Part shown: piece after piece, positions 1 to 14,000 of the stretch
How the letters are laid out: each line of letters begins with the position of its first letter
Numbering within the stretch: the first letter of the stretch is position 1
Source: Agriotes lineatus
Taxonomy: Eukaryota > Arthropoda > Insecta > Coleoptera > Elateridae
DNA length: 64,000 nucleotides
Reading direction: 5' to 3'
Assembly: GCA_940337035.1 (NCBI GenBank)
Contig: CALNHX010002689.1
Coordinates: 1 to 64,000, forward strand
Position numbers and translations under genes: made by a program
Notes under the pieces: model-generated
What the model saw: the letters and a program-made list of their open reading frames with translations, nothing else
What the model was told of the DNA's origin: nothing
Database searches by the model: none

Positions 1-15
1 GCAGTACGTAACATA

Positions 16-2840
16 TTATAATTAATAGACAGTAATTGCAGAATGCTAAACATTGTACAGAAACAGCTGTAAACTAACTTTAAATGCATCAGAATGGCAC
101 CTGCTGTTTTATAAGTAGACAAAATTGCATGCTAGAGCTTGTAAACGCTCTGTCGGACGTTTTGACACGTTTTGGATATCATTTCGATAGTAGGAACGCT
201 TTTAAAATTTTTCTTAGTAACGCTATTTCGGTGTTTGAATGCTACTTCTTAATGGCCGCAAAATATTACTAGCAGTACGTAACATATTATAATTAATAGA
301 CAGTAATTGCAGAATGCTAAACATTGTACAGAAACAGCTGTAAACTAACTTTAAATGCATCAGAATGGCACCTGCTGTTTTATAAGTAGACAAAATTGCA
401 TGCTAGAGCTTGTAAACGCTCTGCCGGACGTTTTGACACGTTTTGGATATCATTTCGATAGTAGGAACGCTTTTAAAATTTTTTTTAGTAACGCTATATC
501 GGTGTTTGAATGCTACTTCTTAATGGCCGCAAAATATTACTAGCAGTACGTAACATATTATAATTAATAGACAGTAATTGCAGAATGCTAAACATTGTAC
601 AGAAACAGCTGTAAACTAACTTTAAATGCATCAGAATGGCACCTGCTGTTTTATAAGTAGACAAAATTGCATGCTAGAGCTTGTAAACGCTCTGCCGGAC
701 GTTTTGACACGTTTTGGATATCATTTCGATAGTAGGAACGCTTTTAAAATTTTTTTTAGTAACGCTATTTCGGTGTTTGAATGCTACTTCTTAATGGCCG
801 CAAAATATTACTAGCAGTACGTAACATATTATAATTAATAGACAGTAATTGCAGAATGCTAAACATTGTACAGAAACAGCTGTAAACTAACTTTAAATGC
901 ATCAGAATGGCACCTGCTGTTTTATAAGTAGACAAAATTGCATGCTAGAGCTTGTAAACGCTCTGCCGGACGTTTTGACACGTTTTGGATATCATTTCGA
1001 TAGTAGGAACGCTTTTAAAATTTTTTTTAGTAACGCTATTTCGGTGTTTGAATGCTACTTCTTAATGGCCGCAAAATATTACTAGCAGTACGTAACATAT
1101 TATAATTAATAGACAGTAATTGCAGAATGCTAAACATTGTACAGAAACAGCTGTAAACTAACTTTAAATGCATCAGAATGGCACCTGCTGTTTTATAAGT
1201 AGACAAAATTGCATGCTAGAGCTTGTAAACGCTCTGCCGGACGTTTTGACACGTTTTGGATATCATTTCGATAGTAGGAACGCTTTTAAAATTTTTTTTA
1301 GTAACGCTATTTCGGTGTTTGAATGCTACTTCTTAATGGCCGCAAAATATTACTAGCAGTACGTAACATATTATAATTAATAGACAGTAATTGCAGAATG
1401 CTAAACATTGTACAGAAACAGCTGTAAACTAACTTTAAATGCATCAGAATGGCACCTGCTGTTTTATAAGTAGACAAAATTGCATGCTAGAGCTTGTAAA
1501 CGCTCTGGCGGACGTTTTGTCACGTTTTGGATATCATTTCGATTGTAGAAACGCTTTAAAATTTTTTTTTTTTAGTAACGCTATTTCGGTGTTTGATGCG
1601 ACTTCTTAATGGCCGCAAAATGCTACTAGAAGTACGGAATATATTATAATTAATAGACAGTAATTGCAGAATGCTAAACATTGTACAGAAACAGCTGTAA
1701 ACTAATTTTAAATGCATCAGAATGGCACCTGCTGTTTTATAAGTAGACAAAATTGGATGCTAGAGCCTGTAAACGTTATGCCGGACGTTTTGACACGTTT
1801 TGGATAACATTTCGATAGTAGAAATGCTTTTAAATTTTTTTTTAGTAACGCTATTTCGGTGTTTGAATGCGACTTCTTAATGGCCTCAAAATGCTACTAG
1901 CGGTAAGGAATATATTATAATTAATAGACAGTAATTGCACAATGCTAAATATTGTACAGAAACTGCTGTAACCTAATTTTAAATGCATCAGAATGGCACC
2001 TGCTGTTTTATAAGTAGACAAAATTGCATGCTAGAGCCTGTAAACGCTCTGGCGGAAGATTTGACACGTTTTGGATATCATTTCGGTAGTAGAAACGCTT
2101 TTAAATTTTTTTTTGTAACGCTATTTCGGTGTTTGAATGCTACTTCTTAATGGCCGCAAAATATTACTAGCGGTACTTAACATATTATAATTAATAGACA
2201 GTAATTTCAGAATGCTAAACATTGTACAGAAACAGCTGTAAACTAATTTTAAATGCATCAGAATGGCACCTACTGTTTTATAGGTAGACAAAATTGCATG
2301 CTAGAGCCTGTAAACGCTCTGGCGGAAGATTTGACACGTTTTGGATATCATTTCGATAGTAGAAACGGTTTAAAATTTTTTTTTTAGTAACGCTATTTCG
2401 GTGTTTGAATGCGACTTCTTAATGGCCGCAAAATGCTACTAGCGGTACGTAACATATTCTAATTAATAGACAGTAATTGCAGAATGCTAAACATTGTACA
2501 GAAACAGCTGTAAACTAATTTTAAATGCATCAGAATGGCACCTGCTGTTTTATAAGTAGACAAAATTGCATGCTAGAGCCTGTAAACGTTCTGCCGGACG
2601 TTTTGACACGTTTTGGATATCATTTCGATAGTAGAAACGGTTTTAAATTTTTTTTTAGTAACGCTATTTCGGTGTTTGAATGCTACTTCTTAATGGCCGC
2701 AAAATATTACTAGCGGTACGTAACATATTATAATTAATAGACAGTAATTGCAGAATGCTAAACATTGTACAGAAACAGCTGTAAGCTAATTTTAAATGCA
2801 TCAGAATGGCACCTACTGTTTTATAAGTAGACAAAATTGC
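16..2840 (+). repeat. Duplicated satellite block, copy 1 (offset 4881 bp)
   Basis: About ten monomers that recur at 4897-7721 with a constant offset of 4881 bp (18 monomer lengths). They share private variants: a T-run interrupted by C near 211-215, a monomer with a 1-bp loss giving gtttgatgcg near 1591, and the variant aaattggatgc near 1752. The match fails on the left within the first 15 bases (gtacgtaac against gtatggaat) and on the right near 2840, where cttgtaaacgctc becomes cctgtaaacgttc. I noticed only isolated substitutions between the copies, such as gacttctt near 1600 against gactcctt near 6481. This implies a recent unequal exchange or block amplification. Confidence 0.85.
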
Positions 2841-4896
2841 ATGCTAGAGCTTGTAAACGCTCTGCCGGACGTTTTGACACGTTTTGGATATCATTTCGAT
2901 AGTAGGAACGCTTTTAAAATTTTTTTTAGTAACGCTATTTCGGTGTTTGAATGCTACTTCTTAATGGCCGCAAAATATTACTAGCAGTACGTAACATATT
3001 ATAATTAATAGACAGTAATTGCAGAATGCTAAACATTGTACAGAAACAGCTGTAAACTAACTTTAAATGCATCAGAATGGCACCTGCTGTTTTATAAGTA
3101 GACAAAATTGCATGCTAGAGCTTGTAAACGCTCTGCCGGACGTTTTGACACGTTTTGGATATCATTTCGATAGTAGGAACGCTTTTAAAATTTTTTTTAG
3201 TAACGCTATTTCGGTGTTTGAATGCTACTTCTTAATGGCCGCAAAATATTACTAGCAGTACGTAACATATTATAATTAATAGACAGTAATTGCAGAATGC
3301 TAAACATTGTACAGAAACAGCTGTAAACTAACTTTAAATGCATCAGAATGGCACCTGCTGTTTTATAAGTAGACAAAATTGCATGCTAGAGCTTGTAAAC
3401 GCTCTGGCGGACGTTTTGTCACGTTTTGGATATCATTTCGATAGTAGGAACGCTTTTAAAATTTTTCTTAGTAACGCTATTTCGGTGTTTGAATGCTACT
3501 TCTTAATGGCCGCAAAATATTACTAGCAGTACGGAATATATTCTAATTAATAGACAATAATTGCACAATGCTAAACATTGTACAGAAACTGCTGTAAAAT
3601 AATTTTAAATGCATCAGAATGGCACCTGCTCTTTTATAAGTAGACAAAATTGCATGCTAGAGCCTGTAAACGTTATGCCGGACGATTTGACACGTTTTGG
3701 ATATCATTTCGATAGTAGAAACGCTTTTAAATTTTTTTTTTAGTAACGCTATTTCGGTGTTTGAATGCGACTTCTTAATGGCCGCAAAATGCTACTAGAA
3801 GTACGGAATATATTCTAATTAATAGACAATAATTGCACAATGCTAAACATTGTACAGAAACTGCTGTAAACTAATTTTAAATGCATCAGAATGGCACCTG
3901 CTCTTTTATAAGTAGACAAAATTGCATGCTAGAGCCTGTAAACGTTATGCCGGACGATTTGACACGTTTTGGATATCATTTCGATAGTAGAAACGCTTTT
4001 AAATTTTTTTTTTAGTAACGCTATTTCGGTGTTTGAATGCGACTTCTTAATGGCCGCAAAATGCTACTAGAAGTACGGAATATATTCTAATTAATAGACA
4101 ATAATTGCACAATGCTAAACATTGTACAGAAACTGCTGTAAACTAATTTTAAATGCATCAGAATGGCACCTGCTATTTTATAAGTAGACAAAATTGCATG
4201 CTAGAGCCTGTAAACGTTATGCCGGACGATTTGACACGTTTTGGATATCATTTCGATAGTAGAAATGCTTTTAAGTTTTTTTTAGTAATGCTATTTCGGT
4301 GTTTGAATGCGACTTCTTAATGGCCGCAAAATGCCACTAGCAGTATGGAATATATTATAATTAATAGACAGTAATTGCAGAATGCTAAACCTTGTACAGA
4401 AACTGCTGTAAACTAATTTTAAATGCATCAGAATGGCACCTGCTCTTTTATAAGTAGACAAAATTGCATGCTAGAGCCTGTAAACGTTATGCCGGACGAT
4501 TTGACACGTTTTGGATATCATTTCGATAGTAGAAACGCTTTTAAATTTTTTTTTTAGTAACGCTATTTCGGTGTTTGAATGCGACTTCTTAATGGCCGCA
4601 AAATGCTACTAGAAGTACGGAATATATTCTAATTAATAGACAATAATTGCACAATGCTAAACATTGTACAGAAACTGCTGTAAACTAATTTTAAATGCAT
4701 CAGAATGGCACCTGCTCTTTTATAAGTAGACAAAATTGCATGCTAGAGCCTGTAAACGTTATGCCGGACGATTTGACACGTTTTGGATATCATTTCGATA
4801 GTAGAAATGCTTTTAAGTTTTTTTTAGTAATGCTATTTCGGTGTTTGAATGCGACTTCTTAATGGCCGCAAAATGCCACTAGCAGTATGGAATATA

Positions 4897-7721
4897 TTAT
4901 AATTAATAGACAGTAATTGCAGAATGCTAAACATTGTACAGAAACAGCTGTAAACTAACTTTAAATGCATCAGAATGGCACCTGCTGTTTTATAAGTAGA
5001 CAAAATTGCATGCTAGAGCTTGTAAACGCTCTGTCGGACGTTTTGACACGTTTTGGATATCATTTCGATAGTAGGAACGCTTTTAAAATTTTTCTTAGTA
5101 ACGCTATTTCGGTGTTTGAATGCTACTTCTTAATGGCCGCAAAATATTACTAGCAGTACGTAACATATTATAATTAATAGACAGTAATTGCAGAATGCTA
5201 AACATTGTACAGAAACAGCTGTAAACTAACTTTAAATGCATCAGAATGGCACCTGCTGTTTTATAAGTAGACAAAATTGCATGCTAGAGCTTGTAAACGC
5301 TCTGCCGGACGTTTTGACACGTTTTGGATATCATTTCGATAGTAGGAACGCTTTTAAAATTTTTTTTAGTAACGCTATTTCGGTGTTTGAATGCTACTTC
5401 TTAATGGCCGCAAAATATTACTAGCAGTACGTAACATATTATAATTAATAGACAGTAATTGCAGAATGCTAAACATTGTACAGAAACAGCTGTAAACTAA
5501 CTTTAAATGCATCAGAATGGCACCTGCTGTTTTATAAGTAGACAAAATTGCATGCTAGAGCTTGTAAACGCTCTGCCGGACGTTTTGACACGTTTTGGAT
5601 ATCATTTCGATAGTAGGAACGCTTTTAAAATTTTTTTTAGTAACGCTATTTCGGTGTTTGAATGCTACTTCTTAATGGCCGCAAAATATTACTAGCAGTA
5701 CGTAACATATTATAATTAATAGACAGTAATTGCAGAATGCTAAACATTGTACAGAAACAGCTGTAAACTAACTTTAAATGCATCAGAATGGCACCTGCTG
5801 TTTTATAAGTAGACAAAATTGCATGCTAGAGCTTGTAAACGCTCTGCCGGACGTTTTGACACGTTTTGGATATCATTTCGATAGTAGGAACGCTTTTAAA
5901 ATTTTTTTTAGTAACGCTATTTCGGTGTTTGAATGCTACTTCTTAATGGCCGCAAAATATTACTAGCAGTACGTAACATATTATAATTAATAGACAGTAA
6001 TTGCAGAATGCTAAACATTGTACAGAAACAGCTGTAAACTAACTTTAAATGCATCAGAATGGCACCTGCTGTTTTATAAGTAGACAAAATTGCATGCTAG
6101 AGCTTGTAAACGCTCTGCCGGACGTTTTGACACGTTTTGGATATCATTTCGATAGTAGGAACGCTTTTAAAATTTTTTTTAGTAACGCTATTTCGGTGTT
6201 TGAATGCTACTTCTTAATGGCCGCAAAATATTACTAGCAGTACGTAACATATTATAATTAATAGACAGTAATTGCAGAATGCTAAACATTGTACAGAAAC
6301 AGCTGTAAACTAACTTTAAATGCATCAGAATGGCACCTGCTGTTTTATAAGTAGACAAAATTGCATGCTAGAGCTTGTAAACGCTCTGGCGGACGTTTTG
6401 TCACGTTTTGGATATCATTTCGATTGTAGAAACGCTTTAAAATTTTTTTTTTTTAGTAACGCTATTTCGGTGTTTGATGCGACTCCTTAATGGCCGCAAA
6501 ATGCTACTAGAAGTACGGAATATATTATAATTAATAGACAGTAATTGCAGAATGCTAAACATTGTACAGAAACAGCTGTAAACTAATTTTAAATGCATCA
6601 GAATGGCACCTGCTGTTTTATAAGTAGACAAAATTGGATGCTAGAGCCTGTAAACGTTATGCCGGACGTTTTGACACGTTTTGGATAACATTTCGATAGT
6701 AGAAATGCTTTTAAATTTTTTTTTAGTAACGCTATTTCGGTGTTTGAATGCGACTTCTTAATGGCCTCAAAATGCTACTAGCGGTAAGGAATATATTATA
6801 ATTAATAGACAGTAATTGCACAATGCTAAATATTGTACAGAAACTGCTGTAACCTAATTTTAAATGCATCAGAATGGCACCTGCTGTTTTATAAGTAGAC
6901 AAAATTGCATGCTAGAGCCTGTAAACGCTCTGGCGGAAGATTTGACACGTTTTGGATATCATTTCGGTAGTAGAAACGCTTTTAAATTTTTTTTTGTAAC
7001 GCTATTTCGGTGTTTGAATGCTACTTCTTAATGGCCGCAAAATATTACTAGCGGTACTTAACATATTATAATTAATAGACAGTAATTTCAGAATGCTAAA
7101 CATTGTACAGAAACAGCTGTAAACTAATTTTAAATGCATCAGAATGGCACCTACTGTTTTATAGGTAGACAAAATTGCATGCTAGAGCCTGTAAACGCTC
7201 TGGCGGAAGATTTGACACGTTTTGGATATCATTTCGATAGTAGAAACGGTTTAAAATTTTTTTTTTAGTAACGCTATTTCGGTGTTTGAATGCGACTTCT
7301 TAATGGCCGCAAAATGCTACTAGCGGTACGTAACATATTCTAATTAATAGACAGTAATTGCAGAATGCTAAACATTGTACAGAAACAGCTGTAAACTAAT
7401 TTTAAATGCATCAGAATGGCACCTGCTGTTTTATAAGTAGACAAAATTGCATGCTAGAGCCTGTAAACGTTCTGCCGGACGTTTTGACACGTTTTGGATA
7501 TCATTTCGATAGTAGAAACGGTTTTAAATTTTTTTTTAGTAACGCTATTTCGGTGTTTGAATGCTACTTCTTAATGGCCGCAAAATATTACTAGCGGTAC
7601 GTAACATATTATAATTAATAGACAGTAATTGCAGAATGCTAAACATTGTACAGAAACAGCTGTAAGCTAATTTTAAATGCATCAGAATGGCACCTACTGT
7701 TTTATAAGTAGACAAAATTGC
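4897..7721 (+). repeat. Duplicated satellite block, copy 2 (offset 4881 bp)
   Basis: Second copy of the block at 16-2840. It starts with the same run of nearly identical monomers (units near 4965, 5236, 5507, 5778 and 6049) and continues through the marker monomer with gtttgatgcg near 6472. Between the two copies lie about seven to eight other monomers (2841-4896), several with the variant pair gacaataattgcacaatg and gtacggaatatattc. Confidence 0.85.
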
Positions 7722-7865
7722 ATGCTAGAGCCTGTAAACGTTCTGCCGGACGTTTTGACACGTTTTGGATATCATTTCGATAGTAGAAACGCTTTTAAAT
7801 TTTTTTTTAGTAACGCTATTTCGGTGTTTGAATGCTACTTCTTAATGGCCGCAAAATATTACTAG

Positions 7866-10800
7866 CAGTACGTAACATATTATAATTAATAGACAGTAAG
7901 TGCGGAATGCTAAAGATTGTACAGAAACAACTGTAAACTAATTTTATATGCATCAGAATGTCACCTACTGTTTTAGAAGTAGAGAAAATGTCATGATAGA
8001 GCCTGTAAACGCTCTGCCGGACGATTTGACACGTTTTGCATATCATTTCGATAGTAGAAACGCTTTTAATTTTTTTTTGTAAAGCTATTTCCGTGTTTGT
8101 ATGCGATTTCTTAATGGCCGCAAAATGATACTAGCAGTACGTAACATATTATAATTAATAGACAGTAATTGCAGAATGCTAAACATTGTACAGAAACAGC
8201 TGTAAACTAATTTTAAATGCATCAGAATGGCACCTGCTGTTTTATAAGTAGACAAAATTGCATGCTAGAGCCTGTAAACGTTCTGCCGGACGTTTTGACA
8301 CGTTTTGGATATTATTTCGATAGTAGAAACGCTTTTAAATTTTTTTTTAGTAACGCTATTTCGGTGTTTGAATGCTACTTCTTAATGGCCGCAAAATGCT
8401 ACTAGCGGTACGTAACATATTCTAATTAATAGACAGTAATTGCAGAATGCTAAAGATTGTACAGAAATAACTGTAAACTAATTTTATATGCATCAGAATG
8501 TCACCTACTGTTTTAGAAGTAGAGAAAATGTCATGATAGAGCCTGTAAACGCTCTGCCGGACGATTTGACACGTTTTGCATACCATTTCGATAGTAGAAA
8601 CGCTTTTAATTTTTTTTAGTAAAGCTATTTCCGTGTTTGTATGCGATTTCTTAATGGCCGCAAAATGATACTAGCAGTACGTAACATATTATAATTAATA
8701 GACAGTAATTGCAGAATGCTAAACATTGTACAGAAACAGCTGTAAACTAATTTTAAATGCATCAGAATGGCACCTGCTGTTTTATAAGTAGACAAAATTG
8801 CATGCTAGAGCCTGTAAACGTTCTGCCGGACGTTTTGACACGTTTTGGATATTATTTCGATAGTAGAAACGCTTTTAAATTTTTTTTTAGTAACGCTATT
8901 TCGGTGTTTGAATGCTACTTCTTAATGGCCGCAAAATATTACTAGAAGTACGTAACATATTATAATTGCAGAATGCTAAACATTGTACAGAAACAGCTGT
9001 AAGCTAATTTTAAATGCATCAGAATGGCACCTACTGTTTTATAAGTAGACAAAATTGCATGCTAGAGCCTGTAAACGCTCTGGCGGACGTTTTGACACGT
9101 TTTGGATATCATTTCGATAGTAGAAACGCTTTTAAATTTTTTTTTTTAGTAACGCTATTTCGGTGTTTGAATGCGACTTCTTAATGGCCGCAAAATGCTA
9201 CTAGCGGTACGTAACATATTCTAATTAATAGACAGTAATTGCAGAATGCTAAAGATTGTACAGAAACAACTGTAAACTAATTTTATATGCATCAGAATGT
9301 CACCTACTGTTTTAGAAGTAGAGAAAATGTCATGCTAGAGCCTGTAAACGCTCTGCCGGACGATTTGACACGTTTTGCATATCATTTCGATAGTAGAAAC
9401 GCTTTTAATTTTTTTAGTAAAGCTATTTCCGTGTTTGTATGCGATTTCTTAATGGCCGCAAAATGCTACTAGCGGTACGTAACATATTCTAATTAATAGA
9501 CAGTAATTGCAGAATGCTAAAGATTGTACAGAAACAACTGTAAACTAATTTTATATGCATCAGAATGTCACCTACTGTTTTAGAAGTAGAGAAAATGTCA
9601 TGCTAGAGCCTGTAAACGCTCTGCCGGACGATTTGACACGTTTTGCATATCATTTCGATAGTAGAAACGCTTTTAATTTTTTTTAGTAAAGCTATTTCCG
9701 TGTTTGTATGCGATTTCTTAATGGCCGCAAAATGCTACTAGCGGTACGTAACATATTCTAATTAATAGACAGTAATTGCAGAATGCTAAAGATTGTACAG
9801 AAACAACTGTAAACTAATTTTATATGCATCAGAATGTCACCTACTGTTTTAGAAGTAGACAAAATTGCATGCTAGAGCCTGTAAACGTTCTGCCGGACGT
9901 TTTGACACGTTTTGGATATCATTTCGATAGTAGAAACGCTTTTAATTTTTTTTTTAGTAACGCTATTTCGGTGTTTGAATGCTACTTCTTAATGGCCGCA
10001 AAATATTGCTAGCAGTACGTAACATATTATAATTAATAGACAGTAATTGCAGAATGCTAAACATTGTACAGAAACAGCTGTAAGCTAATTTTAAATGCAT
10101 CAGAATGGCAGCTACTGTTTTATAAGTAGACAAAATTGCATGCTAGAGCCTGTAAACGTTCTGCCGGACGTTTTGACACGTTTTGGATATTATTTCGATA
10201 GTAGAACGCTTTTAATTTTTTTTTTAGTAACGCTATTTCGGTGTTTGAATGCGACTTCTTAATGGCCTCAAAATGCTACTAGCGGTACGTAACATATTCT
10301 AATTAATAGACAGTAAGTGCAGAATGCTAAACATTGTACAGAAACAGCTGTAAACTAATTTTAAATGCATCAGAATGGCACCTGCTGTTTTATAAGTAGA
10401 CAAAATTGCATGCTAGAGCCTGTAAACGTTCTGCCGTACGTTTTGACACGTTTTGGATATTATTTCGATAGTAGAAACGCTTTTAAATTTTTTTTTAGTA
10501 ACGCTATTTCGGTGTCTGAATGCTACTTCTTAATGGCCGCAAAATATTACTAGCAGTACGTAACATATTATAATTAATAGACAGTAATTGCAGAATGCTA
10601 AACATTGTACAGAAACAGCTGTAAACTAATTTTAAATGCATCAGAATGGCACCTACTATTTTATAAGTAGACAAAATTGCATGCTAGAGCCTGTAAACGC
10701 TCTGGCGGACGATTTGACACGTTTTGGATATCATTTCGATAGTAGAAACGCGTTTTAATTTTTTTTTAGTAACGCTACTTCGGTGTTTGAATGAGACTTC

Positions 10801-11040
10801 TTAATGGCCGCAAAATGCTACTAGCAGTACGGAATATATTCTAATTAATAGACAGTAATTGCAGAATGCTAAACATTGTACAGAAACAGCTGTAAGCTAA
10901 TTTTAAATGCATCAGAATGGCACCTACTGTTTTATAAGTAGACAAAATTGCATGCTAGAGCCTGTAAACGTTCTGCCGGACGTTTTGACACGTTTTGGAT
11001 ATCATTTCGATAGTAGAAATGCTTTTAAATTTTTTTTTTA
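7866..11040 (+). repeat. Mixed satellite domain with first X-family monomers
   Basis: Here a second, diverged monomer family (X) first appears, interspersed with the main family (Y). X monomers are recognised by ctaaagattgtacagaaacaac, ttttatatgcatcagaatgtc, gaagtagagaaaatgtcatg, cgttttgcata and aaagctatttccgtg. Examples begin near 7900, 8450, 9250, 9520 and 11405. The monomer near 9790-10010 starts as X and ends as Y, a chimera. Part of this stretch, about 8757-10550, resembles 29700-31220 at an offset of 20943 that changes to 20671, so the two differ by one monomer. Confidence 0.8.
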
Positions 11041-14000
11041 GTAACGCTATTTCGGTGTTTGAATGCGACTTCTTAATGGCCTCAAAATGCTACTACCGGT
11101 ACGTAACATATTCTAATTAATAGACAGTAAGTGCAGAATGCTAAACATTGTACAGAAACAGCTGTAAACTAATTTTAAATGCATCAGAATGGCACCTACT
11201 GTTTTATAAGTAGACAAAATTGCATGCTAGAGCCTGTAAACGCTCTGGCGGACGATTTGACACGTTTTGGATATCATTTCGATAGTAGAAACACTTTTAA
11301 ATTTTTTTTTTAGTAACGCTATTTCGGTGTTTGAATGCGACTTCTTAATGGCCGCAAAATGCTACTAGCGGTACGTAACATATTCTAATTAATAGACAGT
11401 AATTGCAGAATGCTAAAGATTGTACAGAAACAACTGTAAACTAATTTTATATGCATCAGAATGTCACCTACTGTTTTAGAAGTAGAGAAAATGTCATGCT
11501 AGAGCCTGTAAACGCTCTACCGGACGATTTGACACGTTTTGCATATCATTTCGATAGTAGAAACGCTTTTAATTTTTTTTAGTAAAGCTATTTCCGTGTT
11601 TGAATGCGATTTCTTAATGGCCGCAAAATGCTACTAGCAGTACGTAACATATTATAATTAATAGACAGTAATTGCAGAATGCTAAACATTGTACAGAAAC
11701 AGCTGTAAACTAATTTTAAATGCATCAGAATGGCACCTGCTGTTTTATAAGTAGACAAAATTGCATGCTAGAGCCTGTAAACGTTCTGCCGGACGTTTTC
11801 ACACTTTTTGGATATCATTTCGATAGTAGAAACGCTATTTCGGTGTTTGAATGCGACTTCTTAATGGCCTCAAAATGCTACTAGCGGTACGTAACATATT
11901 CTAATTAATAGACAGTAATGCAGAATGCTAAACATTGTACAGAAACAGCTGTAAACTAATTTTAAATGCATCAGAATGGCACCTGCTGTTTTATAAGTAG
12001 ACAAAATTGCATGCTAGAGCCTGTAAACGTTCTGCCGGACGGTTTGACACGTTTTGGATATTATTTCGATAGTAGAAACGCTTTTAAATTTTTTTTTAGT
12101 AACGCTATTTCGGTGTTTGAATGCTACTTCTTAATGGCCGCAAAATATTACTAGCAGTACGTAACATATTATAATTAATAGACAGTAATTGCAGAATGCT
12201 AAACATTGTACAGAAACAGCTGTAAACTAATTTTAAATGCATCAGAATGGCACCTACTGTTTTATAAGTAGACAAAATTGCATGCTAGAGCCTGTAAACG
12301 CTCTGGCGGACGATTTGACACGTTTTGGATATCATTTCGATAGTAGAAACGCTTTTTAATTTTTTTTTAGTAACGCTACTTCGGTGTTTGAATGAGACTT
12401 CTTAATGGCCGCAAAATGCTACTAGCTGTACGGAATATATTCTAATTAATAGACAGTAATTGCAGAATGCTAAACATTGTACAGAAACAGCTGTAAGCTA
12501 ATTTTAAATGCATCAGAATGGCACCTACTATTTTATAAGTAGACAAAATTGCATGCTAGAGCCTGTAAACGCTCTGGCGGACGATTTGACACGTTTTGGA
12601 TATCATTTCGATAGTAGAAATGCTTTAAAATTTTTTTTAGTAACGCTATTTCGGTGTTTGAATGCGACTTCTTAATGGCCGCAAAATGCCACTAGCAGTA
12701 TGGAATATATTATAATTAATAGACAGTAATTGCAGAATGCTAAACATTGTACAGAAACAGCTGTAAACTAACTTTAAATGCATCAGAATGGCACCTGCTG
12801 TTTTATAAGTAGACAAAATTGCATGCTAGAGCCTGTAAACGCTCTGGCGGACGTTTTGACACGTTTTGGATATCATTTCGATAGTAGGAACGCTTTTACA
12901 ATTTTTTTTAGTAACGCTATTTCGGTGTTTGAATGCTACTTCTTAATGGCCGCAAAATATTACTAGCAGTACGTAACATATTATAATTAATAGACAATAA
13001 TTGCAGAATGCTAAACATTGTACAGAAACTGCTGTAAACTAATTTTAAATGCATCAGAATGGCACCTGCTCTTTTATAAGTAGACAAAATTGCATGCTAG
13101 AGCCTGTAAACGTTATGCCGGACGATTTGACACGTTTTGCATATCATTTCGATAGTAGAAACGCTTTTAATTTTTTTAGTAAAGCTATTTCCGTGTTTGA
13201 ATGCGATTTCTTAATGGCCGCAAAATGCTACTAGCAGTACGTAACATATTATAATTAATAGACAGTAATTGCAGAATGCTAAAACATTGTACAGAAACAG
13301 CTGTAAACTAATTTTAAATGCATGAGAATGGCACCTGCTGTTTTATAAGTAGACAAAATTGCATGCTAGAGCCTGTAAACGTTCTGCCGGACGTTTTCAC
13401 ACTTTTTGGATATCATTTCGATAGTAGAAACGCTATTTCGGTGTTTGAATGCGACTTCTTAGTGGCCTCAAAATGCTACTAGCGGTACGTAACATATTCT
13501 AATTAATAGACAGTAAGTGCAGAATGCTAAACATTGTACAGAAACAGCTGTAAACTAATTTTAAATGCATCAGAATGGCACCTGCTGTTTTATAAGTAGA
13601 CAAAATTGCATGCTAGAGCCTGTAAACGTTCTGCCGGACGTTTTGACACGTTTTGGATATTATTTCGATAGTAGAAACGCTTTTAAATTTTTTTTTAGTA
13701 ACGCTATTTCGGTGTTTGAATGCTACTTCTTAATGGCCGCAAAATATTACTAGCAGTACGTAACATATTATAATTAATAGACAGTAATTGCAGAATGCTA
13801 AACATTGTACAGAAACAGCTGTAAACTAATTTTAAATGCATCAGAATGGCACCTACTGTTTTATAAGTAGACAAAATTGCATGCTAGAGCCTGTAAACGC
13901 TCTGGCGGACGATTTGACACGTTTTGGATATCATTTCGATAGTAGAAACGCTTTTTAATTTTTTTTTAGTAACGCTACTTCGGTGTTTGAATGAGACTTC

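Noticed and set aside
170..215. CENP-B box in the monomer around atttcgatagtaggaacgc
   Set aside because: The essential pattern TTCG-4-A-2-CGGG is not met: the fixed A and the CGGG are absent, so the resemblance is limited to TTCG.
84..272. The recurring MHQNG... open frame as a family of about 100 small genes
   Set aside because: It is the satellite monomer read in one frame. Many monomers lose it through T-run length changes, subfamily variants are mostly amino-acid changing, and no domain, signal peptide or promoter is recognisable.
1556..1750. Minus-strand frames of 60-76 codons in the satellite (for example at 1556, 6437, 7816, 22528, 47093 and 62510)
   Set aside because: They are reverse-strand readings of the same monomers, appearing only where indels happen to keep a frame open.
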